Assembly (NCBI GenBank): GCA_951813605.1
Contig: OX638379.1
Span: 4,104,062 to 4,168,061, forward strand
Source: an uncultured Bryobacterales bacterium
GTDB lineage: Bacteria; Acidobacteriota; Terriglobia; Bryobacterales; UBA6623
Direction of reading: 5' to 3'
Length of the DNA: 64,000 bases
Shown one piece after another: positions 34,422-43,900 of the stretch (positions are counted from its first letter, which is position 1; each line of letters opens with the position of its first letter). The translations under genes and the position numbers were made by a program. Under the pieces are notes generated by a model. That model had not been told where the DNA came from. It was given only the letters and a program-made list of their open reading frames with translations, and searched no databases.

Positions 34422-36026
34422 ATGGACTCGATCTCAAGACGCGATTGGATGCGCAACTGCGCTCATTCGGGGGCCAGCGCGGCGATCGCGGGCTCCGTTC
34501 AAGCGGCCGGCGCAGCGACGCAAGCCGGAGCGTCTCCGACTTACAACAACTACTTCGGCGACCTGCACAACCATAACCAAGTCGGCTATGCCCAGGGCAC
34601 CTTGGAGCGCAGCTTCGAAGTCGCCCGCAACCATCTCGACTTCTACGCATTCACGCCGCATTCGTACTGGCCCGATGTGGGCCAGTACGACGGCAAGATC
34701 GAATACAAGTGGCGGAACGGATTCGCGGTGGCGAAGGCTCGCTGGCCGGATGTGGTCCGGCTCGCGCGGCAATTCGACGATCCCGGCACTTTCACGACGA
34801 TCCTGGGCTACGAGCGCCACGGCACGATGGAGGGTGACTACCATATCCTGTTCCCGGACTTGGACGGGGACTACGAGCTAATCGAGCCGCTGGAGGAGCT
34901 GCAAGCGTTCGCCAAGCAGCGCGGCTGCATCCTAGTACCGCACCATCCTGCCAACCGCCTGGGTCATCGCGGCATCGCTTCCGCGGGGATCGACCCGGCG
35001 GTTTCCCCTGTGCTGGAGATCCATTCGGAGTGGGGCTGCGCCGAGCACGACCGGGCACCGCATCCGTACAAGCGCCATACCGAGGGAGGTCGCTGGACCA
35101 AGCACACGCTGCAGCACTACCTCAGCGAAGGCCATCGATTCGGAGTCATCGCAAGCACCGACGACCACCTGGGATATCCCGGCGGCTACCGCGAGGGCCT
35201 AGCGGTGGTGAAGGCTCGGGTGTTGACGCGCGACGCAATTTTCGAGGCCCTGCGCCAGCGCAGGACGTACGCCGTCACTGGCGACCGCATCGAGCTGGAC
35301 TTCTCCGTCAACGGGGCGATGATGGGGCAGGAACTGCCCTTCGCCCGGCAACGCAAGATCCGCGCCCATGTCCGCGGCTGGGATTTGATTGACCGCGTCG
35401 AGGTCGTCAAGAACGGACGAGTGATCCACCGCGACTTCCCGGTAGACCGGCAGCCAGGCGCGAACTCGTGGGAGGAGCCAGTTGTGGTGCGGTTCGAGTA
35501 CGGCTGGGGCCCTTGGCCCGCACTCGGCTGGGGCGGCACAGCGGACTGGGATTTCACGCTGAAGGTCGAAGGCGGCCGCATCGAAGCATTCCACCCATGC
35601 TTCACTTCCGGGCCGCTGGACGAATTCCGCCGCGACCGGATCGTTAGCAGCGACCGGACCTCCGTCCGCGTGCAGTCCTTCACTGCCCTCAAGCAGCAGC
35701 TCGACGATTACTCGCAAAAGGCGCTCGTGCTGCGCGTGCGGGGCGACGGCGCCACGCGAATCAGCGTCAGCTGCACCAAACCGACCGAGTGCTCGCTAAC
35801 GCAGACCCTCGCCGATCTCAGCGAGTCCAACGAGATGCTCTTTACTAGGCCCTTCCCCTGGGAGTCGGCAATGCTCCATCGCGTCGTCTTTCACGAGAAC
35901 TGGGAGACTTCCTTCGCCGCCGAGGACGAAGGGGACGGACAGGAGACGGACTGGTACTACCTCCGGGTCTTCGAATCCAACGGCGAACTCGCATGGTCCA
36001 GCCCCGTGTGGGTCGAGGCCGCGTAA
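34422..36026 (+). CDS. Tat-exported PHP-domain-like (DUF3604-type) protein
   Basis: A 534-residue protein. The N-terminus SISRRDWMRNCAHSGASAAIAGSVQAAGAA has a Tat motif and an Ala-rich signal. The mature part starts with YFGDLHNHNQVGYAQGTLERSFEVARNHLDFYAFTPHSYW, where the DLHNH cluster is a PHP-type metal site. Further metal-like motifs are LVPHHPANRLGH, EIHSEWG and IASTDDHLGYPGGY. A beta-rich C-terminal half follows (VEVVKNGRVIHRDFPVD; WYYLRVFESNGELAWSSPVWVE). DUF3604-type proteins are predicted metal-dependent phosphoesterases or hydrolases; the substrate is unknown. The TTG at 34416 is an alternative start. It follows the arylsulfatase on the same strand and may be part of the same catabolic set. 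Confidence 0.85.
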   Translation: MDSISRRDWMRNCAHSGASAAIAGSVQAAGAATQAGASPTYNNYFGDLHNHNQVGYAQGTLERSFEVARNHLDFYAFTPHSYWPDVGQYDGKIEYKWRNGFAVAKARWPDVVRLARQFDDPGTFTTILGYERHGTMEGDYHILFPDLDGDYELIEPLEELQAFAKQRGCILVPHHPANRLGHRGIASAGIDPAVSPVLEIHSEWGCAEHDRAPHPYKRHTEGGRWTKHTLQHYLSEGHRFGVIASTDDHLGYPGGYREGLAVVKARVLTRDAIFEALRQRRTYAVTGDRIELDFSVNGAMMGQELPFARQRKIRAHVRGWDLIDRVEVVKNGRVIHRDFPVDRQPGANSWEEPVVVRFEYGWGPWPALGWGGTADWDFTLKVEGGRIEAFHPCFTSGPLDEFRRDRIVSSDRTSVRVQSFTALKQQLDDYSQKALVLRVRGDGATRISVSCTKPTECSLTQTLADLSESNEMLFTRPFPWESAMLHRVVFHENWETSFAAEDEGDGQETDWYYLRVFESNGELAWSSPVWVEAA

Positions 36027-36215
36027 GGGGATTGCGACGCACACGGTCCCGCGATCCGATCTCGGACGTCGCCTCGCGGGCGGCTTGGCAAGGGCACGCG
36101 GGTCGCTCCTGCCAAGTTGGCCGGAGGAAACTGCGTTGCCTGCAGCGGTCGGCCGGGTCCGCCCCGGACGGCGCAGGAACCGTGGAAACGCGCCCCGGCT
36201 CGAGAATGGGGAAGT

Positions 36216-37232
36216 TCAATCCCCGACGTATCGGGCATAGAGGCTGCGAGCGAGCCCCCTGTCTTGCGTTCCCTTGACGATTGCGCGCCCGTCGGGGAAC
36301 ACGGTCAGCTGGTGAGGAGGGCACGAAAAGCGCAACGCGTGCTCGGTCGACCGGACTGGCCCAAGAGTCGACAGAGTCCTGGCGAGGGCCGCCAGGTCAA
36401 CGCCGCGGCCTCTCCCGGAAACCTGGACTGCATCCCGTCCGCAGAGGCGCGCCGAGCGAGCCTGGCTGTCGTCTAGGTGCCGGAATTCGCGTCGTCGGCA
36501 AGCTGCGCACGCCGAGTTCGGGAGCGCTGTCCGCAGCGACGAGCGCTCTCCGGTCCACAAGTCGTATGAAACCAGCCGCGCCTTAAGCGACTCGAGGCGA
36601 CCGGCGAGGATCCGCAACGCTTCCGCCACTTGCAGGGACGCGATCATCGATGTCGCGGCGTTCAGCACTCCCGCCGTGTCGCAGGTAGGCTGACTGGTCC
36701 CGGGGGCGACCGGAAAAATGCAGGCCAGACAGGCCGTGCGGCCCGGCACAACGGGCATCACAGAGCCTTGCGTTCCCACGGCGGCACCGTAAATCCAAGG
36801 GATCGAACGCTTGACCGCCACGTCGTTGATCAGATAGCGCGCTTCGTAGTTGTCGGTCCCGTCGAGAATGACCGATGCCGAACGCAGCAGTGTCTCCGCA
36901 TTCGTTGGGTCAAGGTCCTTCACAATGGCGGTCACTGTGACTTCGGAATTCGCCCGCCCCAGGCTTCGCGCGGCGGCCACGGCTTTGGGCACCCCCGCTT
37001 CCGCATCTCGCTCGTCGAAGAGACATTGCCTCTGCAAGTTGCTTGTCTCGACGTAGTCCCGGTCAATTAAGACGGTTTCTCCCACGCCAGCACGCACGAG
37101 TAGCGAAGCTTGCACTGTTCCCAGGGCCCCGCAGCCCACGACGACGGCGCGGCTCTTGGACAGCCGCCTCTGTCCGGCGTCGCCTATTTCGGGCAGCAGG
37201 CGTTGCCGCGAGTAGCGATCGTCAGCGCTCAT
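36216..37232 (-). CDS. ThiF/MoeB-type E1-like adenylyltransferase
   Basis: A 338-residue E1-like enzyme. YSRQRLLPEIGDAGQRRLSKSRAVVVGCGALGTVQASLLVRAGVG includes the nucleotide-binding GxGxxG. Then IDRDYVETSNLQRQCLF, ILDGTDNYEARYLINDVAV, the zinc pairs CLAC and CAAC, and a C-terminal domain of about 75 residues instead of a rhodanese domain. It should adenylate the C-terminal Gly-Gly of a ubiquitin-like sulfur carrier (ThiS, MoaD or similar). The presence of thiC 25 kb away makes thiamine biosynthesis plausible, but molybdopterin synthesis cannot be excluded. No carrier protein gene is adjacent. Divergent from the Omp85 gene. Confidence 0.9.
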   Translation of the reverse strand: MSADDRYSRQRLLPEIGDAGQRRLSKSRAVVVGCGALGTVQASLLVRAGVGETVLIDRDYVETSNLQRQCLFDERDAEAGVPKAVAAARSLGRANSEVTVTAIVKDLDPTNAETLLRSASVILDGTDNYEARYLINDVAVKRSIPWIYGAAVGTQGSVMPVVPGRTACLACIFPVAPGTSQPTCDTAGVLNAATSMIASLQVAEALRILAGRLESLKARLVSYDLWTGERSSLRTALPNSACAACRRREFRHLDDSQARSARLCGRDAVQVSGRGRGVDLAALARTLSTLGPVRSTEHALRFSCPPHQLTVFPDGRAIVKGTQDRGLARSLYARYVGD

Positions 37233-37324
37233 TGGCCAACGGCCGGACCGTCCGCTCCGACCGATCCTAGCCTAGCAGCGCACTCGCTCCACAATCCTCA
37301 AGGCGCTCGGGAGCGCTGGGGCCA

Positions 37325-37330
37325 TATAAT
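37325..37330 (+). promoter_or_regulatory. Consensus -10 element just upstream of the Omp85 gene
   Basis: TATAAT is a 6/6 match ending 12 nt before the GTG start, so the transcript would have almost no leader. No matching -35 hexamer; instead GCGCTC/GAGCGC (37303-37316) forms a small dyad in its place. Confidence 0.5.
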
Positions 37331-37342
37331 TCTCTTGTAGCG

Positions 37343-40309
37343 GTGCATCGCCCGTGGCTGACCGTTCTGGCGCTCCATATCCTTGCTGCGGCCCCCGTTC
37401 GTGGCTCGGAATTCTTCGGAGTTCCAGTATCGGAGATTCTTTTCGCGCCCCCGCTCGGGCCGGGGGCTGCGGCCTCGGCCGAGCGCGCACTCACCATTGG
37501 AGTAGGGGAGCCGCTTGATCGAAACAAGCTGCGTGATTCGATTCAGGCGCTCTTCCGCACTGGGCGATACGCGGATATCCAAGCGCACGTGAGCCCGGCG
37601 CCAAACGGGGCGCGCCTGACACTCTTGGTCGAGCCTGCGTGGTTCATCGGCAACGTGCAGGTGAACGGCGTGCCTCGCCCCCCGTCCGAGGGTCAGCTGC
37701 TCAACGCCACCGCATTGCGCCTAGGTGAACTCTTCACGGAGCAAAAACTGGCCGCTGCCGCCAGGTCCCTGCGAGCCTTGCTCGTCGAGCACGGGTTTCA
37801 GGAGCCGGGGGTCGCACACACCCTCGAGCGTGATGCATCGACACAGCAAGTCCATATCAACTTGCAAGTGGAAAGCGGGGACAGGGCGAGGATCGGCGCG
37901 TTGCTGGTCGCGGGGGAGCACCTGCCGCTGACCGAGCAGCAGATAAGGCAGATCGCGCGGTGGCCGCGGGACGCGGTGTTCCGAAGGGATCGCATCCAGC
38001 AAGGAATCGGGCTGTTGCGTAGGCATTTCCAAGACCAGGGCTTGTGGCGATCGGAAATCTATGTCGAGCCGGCCGAATACCGCGCGGTCGAGAATCAGGT
38101 CACACTCGTCGTCAGGATCGACCCCGGCCCGAGGATGTCGGTGAAGGTCGAGGGCGCCGACATCGGCCTCGGCAAGCTGAGACGCTACCTGCCAGTCTTC
38201 GCGCGAGGGGCTGTCGACGACGACCTGCTAGCCGCGGGCAGCGCCAACCTGCGCAACTATTTCCAGTCCCGCGGGTATTTTGCCGCGACGGTCGCGGTCG
38301 AGGTGGAGCGCAACAGAGCAGGCGAAATCGCCATCGTGTACCGCGTGGACCGAGGGCCGCAGCAAAGCCTCCGGGCCGTCGACATCCAAGGCAACCGATT
38401 CTTCGACGAAGGCACGATCCGCGAGCGGATTCAACTGCGGGCGTCGGACATGGGCGCGAAGCATGGCCAGTACAGCCAAGCGGTGCTAGACGAAGACCTC
38501 GGGGCAATCCGTCAGCTGTACCTATCGAACGGATTCCGCGCAGTCAAAGTGTCAGGCGTTCTCATGGAACAATTCGGCGGCAACCGCAATCAGCTGGCAG
38601 TCCGGATCGAGATCGACGAAGGGGCACAGACGTTCGTAGCCGGCCTCGTAACATCCGGATTCTCAGAATTCCCCGCCGACGAACTGTCATTCGAATTCTC
38701 GTCAGCTCCCGGCCAGCCATTCAGCGAAGCCAACGTGTTGTCGGACCGGCAGCGGATTCTGTGGGAGTTCTACAATGCCGGCTACCGGGACGTGACGTTC
38801 GACTGGCGCGCCGAGCCCGGAAATTCGCCCTACGAGACGGTCCTGTACTACGAGGTCGGTCACGGAGACCAAGTGCTCACCGGCCCGACGATCCTCTCCG
38901 GGTCGCGCCGAACTCGCGGCCGATTCCTGGCGCGCCGGATAGAGCTGACTCCCGGCGCGCCGCTGTCGCAGGCGAGCATGTTCGCCACGCAGCGAAACCT
39001 TTACGATCTGGGTGTCTTTTCCAAGGTGGAAGTGGCCCTCCAGAACCCGGACGGTGTCGAGGACGCGAAGGCCGTCCTGCTCCAGGTTGAGGAGGCGAGG
39101 CGCTGGGCATTGGGCGCCGGAGGGGGTGCCGAATTCGCCCGCATCGGACGCAACACGGCGGAACTCACCAACCCCGCGGGAGATGCCACGTTCAGCCCGC
39201 GGATGACGCTGGAAGTGACACGGCTGAACGTGCTTGGCAAAGCGCACACGATGGGCTTCCGGACGCGCCTGTCGCTCTTGCAGCAGCGGGGGCTCTTCAC
39301 CTACGAAGCGCCGCGCTGGTTCGATTCCGACCGCTGGCGTATGACCGTCAATGGCCTGTACGACACTTTCCGAAATGTCAACACGTTTACCGGCCGCAGG
39401 CTCGAGGGAGCATTCCAGCTTTCGCAGCAGTTGGATCGAACAACGACGTTGCTGTACCGCTATGCCTACCGCCGAACGTCTATCGATGAGAACACGCTGA
39501 ACATCGAGCCCCTCCTGGTCCCGCTGGTTTCTCAGCCGGTCCGGGTCGGGTTACTTTCCTCAACCTACATCTCGGATCGCCGGGACGACCCGACAGACAC
39601 TACGAAGGGCATCTACAACACCGTGAACATCGCGCTGGCATCCAAGTACTGGGGGTCGCAGCCGAACTTTGCTCGGATGCTCGCGCAAAACAGCACCTAC
39701 CATCGGATAGGACGTCGCGTGGTATTCGCCCGCACTGTCCAGATCGGCGTCAACCTGCCTTGGGCGGGACACCTTGTCCAGGGAGTTCAGCAGGCTCGCT
39801 TCGCTGGCCGCCCGGACCCGAGAATCCCTATTTCGGAACGGTATTTCGGAGGCGGCGCGAACTCTCATCGGGGTTTCGCCTACAACCAAGCCGGCCCGCG
39901 GGATCCGGCGACCGGATTCCCGCTCGGCGGAGGGTCGCAGTTCCTCAACAGCATGGAGTTGCGGTTCCCGCTGCCCGGAGCCGATATCTCGGGTGTGCTC
40001 TTCCACGACGCCGGCAACGTCTACTCCCGGCCGGGGCGCATCAACTTCCGTGCCAAGCAGGATGTCCGCGTCAACCGCCACGGGTCGAAGGAGTTCGATT
40101 TCGATTACATGGTGCATGCGATGGGACTCGGGATCCGCTACCGGACGCCGATTGGACCAGTGCGGCTCGACCTTGCCTTCTGTGCCAACCCTCCCCGCTT
40201 TGTCGGCTTTGACGGGACAAGGAACCAGCTGCTGACGGGAACGGGGAGCTTCCGGGAGCAGCGCATTCCGTCGCTGCAATTCCACTTCTCTCTCGGCCAG
40301 ACGTTCTGA
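37343..40309 (+). CDS. Omp85-family outer-membrane assembly protein (BamA/TamA-like)
   Basis: A 988-residue protein with a signal peptide and several POTRA domains spread over about 25-580. POTRA-like strands are visible, for example WFIGNVQVNGVPRPPSEGQLL, QSLRAVDIQGNRFFDEGTIRERIQL, and SRRTRGRFLARRIELTPGAPLSQASMFATQRNLYDLGVFSKVEV. A C-terminal 16-strand-type barrel contains RYFGGGANSHRGFAYNQAGPRDP (equivalent of the conserved RGF loop) and ends LGQTF. It inserts or assembles outer-membrane proteins. Being co-transcribed with a SurA-N protein and tamB favours a TamA-like or dedicated BamA-like role; which one is open. Start is GTG at 37343. Confidence 0.9.
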   Translation: MHRPWLTVLALHILAAAPVRGSEFFGVPVSEILFAPPLGPGAAASAERALTIGVGEPLDRNKLRDSIQALFRTGRYADIQAHVSPAPNGARLTLLVEPAWFIGNVQVNGVPRPPSEGQLLNATALRLGELFTEQKLAAAARSLRALLVEHGFQEPGVAHTLERDASTQQVHINLQVESGDRARIGALLVAGEHLPLTEQQIRQIARWPRDAVFRRDRIQQGIGLLRRHFQDQGLWRSEIYVEPAEYRAVENQVTLVVRIDPGPRMSVKVEGADIGLGKLRRYLPVFARGAVDDDLLAAGSANLRNYFQSRGYFAATVAVEVERNRAGEIAIVYRVDRGPQQSLRAVDIQGNRFFDEGTIRERIQLRASDMGAKHGQYSQAVLDEDLGAIRQLYLSNGFRAVKVSGVLMEQFGGNRNQLAVRIEIDEGAQTFVAGLVTSGFSEFPADELSFEFSSAPGQPFSEANVLSDRQRILWEFYNAGYRDVTFDWRAEPGNSPYETVLYYEVGHGDQVLTGPTILSGSRRTRGRFLARRIELTPGAPLSQASMFATQRNLYDLGVFSKVEVALQNPDGVEDAKAVLLQVEEARRWALGAGGGAEFARIGRNTAELTNPAGDATFSPRMTLEVTRLNVLGKAHTMGFRTRLSLLQQRGLFTYEAPRWFDSDRWRMTVNGLYDTFRNVNTFTGRRLEGAFQLSQQLDRTTTLLYRYAYRRTSIDENTLNIEPLLVPLVSQPVRVGLLSSTYISDRRDDPTDTTKGIYNTVNIALASKYWGSQPNFARMLAQNSTYHRIGRRVVFARTVQIGVNLPWAGHLVQGVQQARFAGRPDPRIPISERYFGGGANSHRGFAYNQAGPRDPATGFPLGGGSQFLNSMELRFPLPGADISGVLFHDAGNVYSRPGRINFRAKQDVRVNRHGSKEFDFDYMVHAMGLGIRYRTPIGPVRLDLAFCANPPRFVGFDGTRNQLLTGTGSFREQRIPSLQFHFSLGQTF

Positions 40310-40311
40310 CC

Positions 40312-40995
40312 ATGGCAAACCATTCGACAAGGAAGCTCCGGGCGGCCGCCGGCGCGGTGGCGGCCGTCGTCTCTGCCGCCGGAGTGCGAGCTGAGATCGT
40401 GGATCGCATAGTCGCGATCGTCGGTCTGGAAGCCATCACTTCGTCCGAAGTGGAAACTGAACTCCGCTTGGAGGCAATGCTGAACCAGGCGGACGTGAAG
40501 CCAGCGGAAGAAGCGGGCGAGAGCGCGCTCCAGCGACTCATCGACCGGCGGCTCATCCTGCAGGATCTGGAGGTCACGCCGTTTCTGCTGGCCCAACCTG
40601 CCGAGGCCGAGCGTCTGCTTCGACAATTGCGCGATCAGACGTACCTGGACGGAAGGGATTTCAATTCGGCCCTGATTCATTACGGACTGACGGAAGCGGA
40701 CTGCGAAGCCTTCATCGCAGAGCGCATCCGGTTCGAACGGTACGTCTCGTTCCGATTCAAGACCGGGCTGGACGCCGAGCCCGCAAGCGTGGAATCGTAT
40801 TACCGAGACGAGTACTTGCGGCTCCAGCGGGAGCTAGGCGAACCCGTGGAGCCCATCGAATCGGTGTCCGAGGCAATTTCCCAGATTCTGTTGGAACGCC
40901 GAGCGAGCCAGCTCCTTGAGGAGCGCCTGAAGGACTTGCGCGCACTGCACCGGATCGAGATCTTGCCATTTGCTAGCGGAGAGCGAAGGCCATGA
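40312..40995 (+). CDS. SurA N-domain-like periplasmic chaperone without PPIase domain
   Basis: A 227-residue protein with a signal peptide (AAAGAVAAVVSAAGVRA), then EIVDRIVAIVGLEAITSSEVETELRLEAML, which is the SurA_N start. ALQRLIDRRLILQDLE and a helix-rich remainder follow, with VESYYRDEYLRLQRELGEPV and ISQILLERRASQLLEERLKDLRALHRIEI at the end. The parvulin PPIase domain usual between these parts is absent, so it would act as a holdase chaperone only. It starts 2 nt after the Omp85 stop and overlaps tamB by 4 nt (ATGA), which ties it to outer-membrane protein delivery. Confidence 0.85.
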   Translation: MANHSTRKLRAAAGAVAAVVSAAGVRAEIVDRIVAIVGLEAITSSEVETELRLEAMLNQADVKPAEEAGESALQRLIDRRLILQDLEVTPFLLAQPAEAERLLRQLRDQTYLDGRDFNSALIHYGLTEADCEAFIAERIRFERYVSFRFKTGLDAEPASVESYYRDEYLRLQRELGEPVEPIESVSEAISQILLERRASQLLEERLKDLRALHRIEILPFASGERRP

Positions 40996-43900
40996 ACGTA
41001 GGGCCCTTGTCCGCCCACCCTCGGCTGTGGCTCGCCGCAGCCGTCACCGGGGGTTTGCTGTCGTTTGGATGGATTGGCTTCGAGGCGGTGACCCGAAGCG
41101 ATTGGCTCGGCGAGAGGATCCGGGCGGCGCTGGTGCGCGACCTGGAATTCGCGACCGGGGGTGCGGTCTCGATCCAGGAGTTGCGGTTCGGAGATCATCG
41201 CCTGTCATTCGATGTGTTTGGACTTGAAGTCCGCAGTCCCGGGGATCCCGGCCTGCCGCCTCTGCTGACGGTGCCCGAGGCTTCTGTGCGGCTCGGCTGG
41301 AAGAGTTTTTTCGGCGAGCGGACATACCTCGAAGACCTGCGTGCCCGCGAGCCCGTGATTTACCTGTCTGTACGAGAGGACGGGGTCTCCAACATACCTA
41401 GACCGAAACGCCCAGGAGGACTTCCAGCGCTGGTAGTCCGTCGCTTCGAACTCAGCGGCGGCAAGCTCGTTTGGAACGGGCGGCCCTTCGAAGGGGGATT
41501 CAGCGGATCCGAACTCGAGGTCGACGTTACTTTCGACACGCTGCGAGAGGAATACCAAGTCGAAGCGAGATTCTCCGACCCGCAGTGGGGTGCCGAAAGC
41601 CGCTTCCCGCCACCCGCGGGATCGGCCGCAGTCTCCGCCGTGGTAAGCGAGCGGGGAATCGAGATCAGAGACCTCGCGGTGCGCGCCCATGCCTTCGATC
41701 TCACGGCGCGCGGAATCGTGCGGGACCTGCGCTTGCCTCGCGCGGAGGGAAGCTATTCGGTCAGCGCGAGGATCGAGACCGTGGCCCTTTGGCTAGCTGG
41801 CCTCGAATCTGGCCTGGCCGGAGCGCTGCGCGTTGAAGGCGATCTGGATTGGGATTTCGCGAAGGGGGGCGCCCGCTACGAGGGCACCGTTGCAGCCGCT
41901 GGCGTCACAGTCGACGGGTCGGAGGGGGAATCTGAATTCGAGGCGGACTTCGCCGGCGACAGTGGCCGCCTCGAACTGTCGGGGGTCGCCGGCAGGGCAT
42001 TCGGAGGAGACGTCACGGGATCCGCCAAGATCTGGGACCCATGGAGCGCTCCGCTGCTCTCAGCGCAAGGAATCGTCGCAGGCATCGAAGTCGGCGAGCT
42101 CGTCGGAACCATGGGAGTAGGAGATCTTCCGTGGGACGCCGAAGCGGACTTGACGATCAACGCCTTCGGCTCGAGATCGGAGGGATTCGTAAGCGACTTG
42201 GAATTGGTGGTTCGCCCGCAAAGCGCGCAGACGAAGCTGCCGCTAGAGGGCAGCGGCTCTCTTCGATACCTCAGCCGGGACGGTGAGCTGACGATATCCA
42301 GACTTCGGCTTGCCGCGCCCGACGCTCGGATCGAGCTAAGTGGGACATTCCTTCGCTCGGGAGCCGGGCAGGCCGAGATTGAGGCGTCCGCAAGGTCGAA
42401 GAGGGCCTTGGAAAGAATCCTCGCGACGGTCCAGCCGCGCGCCGATCTGCCGCCCTCCGCGCCCGAAGGCCAGTATTCGTTTCGAGGCAGGATGAAGAGC
42501 CAGCGTGGCCAGATGCAGACCGCCGTGCTCGAAGGGGAAATGACAATCGAGGACTTCCTTGTCGGCGGCCAGCGCTGGGAGCGGCTTTCCTTGCGCGGGG
42601 AATTCTCAGCAGCTGGCATGGATGTCCGGCAGGGGCAACTGGTCGACGGGGCAGGGCGGCTGCAGCTGCGCGGCACGGTTCCCTTGCGAGGCGACAAAGC
42701 ATTGAAGCTCGCAGTATCGGCGAGTGAAATGAATGCGGCCAAAATTGCCGAGGCAAGCGGATTCGGCCTGCCCATCGACGGTTCGCTATCGATGGACTTG
42801 GAGGTATTGGGATCCTTGGACGCACCCTTGGCCGAGGCACGCGTGACAGTCGAGGCCCCTAGGTTCTTCACCGAACGGTTTGATCGGCTGACAGCTGAAG
42901 TCCTGTACGGGTCGGAGGGCTTCGAATTGAGGAACGCATCCTTGGTTCGCGCGAATTCGACGCTGCGTGCCTCCGCGTCGATGAATCCTGAAGACCAGCA
43001 GATTGCGATCGACCTTGCGAGCAACGGCTGGCCGATTGCCGGATTCGACTTGGTCCGACCCCTCGCTCCGGGCCTGACGGGCACGCTGCGGTTCGCAGTG
43101 CGCGGGACCGGGAGACTCGGCGAGTCCCAGCTGCTGCGAACGCTGCGTCTGGAAGGCGATTGGGATGTCGCCGACTTGCGCAGCAACGACTTGTCACTAG
43201 GCCATTGGCAAGGCGAGATCCGATCCGGAAGCGAGCGTCAGAGTCTCGAGCTCGATTGGGAAGCGGAAGTCTTCGGGGGCGCGGTGCTGGGCCGGGCCGC
43301 TCTGTGGCAACTCGAACCTACGAGCTACAGCGGGAATGTCGAGTACCACAACCTAGACCCCGGAGGCCTGGCCGCTCTCGTTAATCTCCCCGCCGACGCG
43401 ATCGACGGCGAGGTCACCGGCAAGGCGCGCTTCGGCGGGGTCGTCGGCGCGGCCGACACGTTCCAAGTCAATGGCACGGTCGAGCGAGCCGAAGTGAGGC
43501 TTCTTGCCACCGGTAACGACAGCGCGGTCATTTCGAACGTGTTCCCGATGCGCTGGGGCATCCGGAACGGAACGCTTCGACTGGACTCGATGAACTTCAG
43601 CGCGCCGGGCACCGAGTTCGAGGTTGACGGCTCGATCGCGATCAGAGGAAACAGGGAACTCGACCTGGGATTGGACGGCACTTTCAACATGGCTCTTCTG
43701 GGCGATCTCCTGGGCGGGGCTGAGTTCGAGGGAGCATCGAGTGTCAGCGCGCGGATCGAGGGCACAGCCGCCGAACCTAGCCTGGAAGGTTCGATTGAAG
43801 TGCTAGGCGCAACATTGCGCAGCCCGGGGGTCCCGTTCCGATTGAGCGATATCCGGGGCAGGATCACCGTCATAGACAACCAAGGCAAGATCGAGGAACT

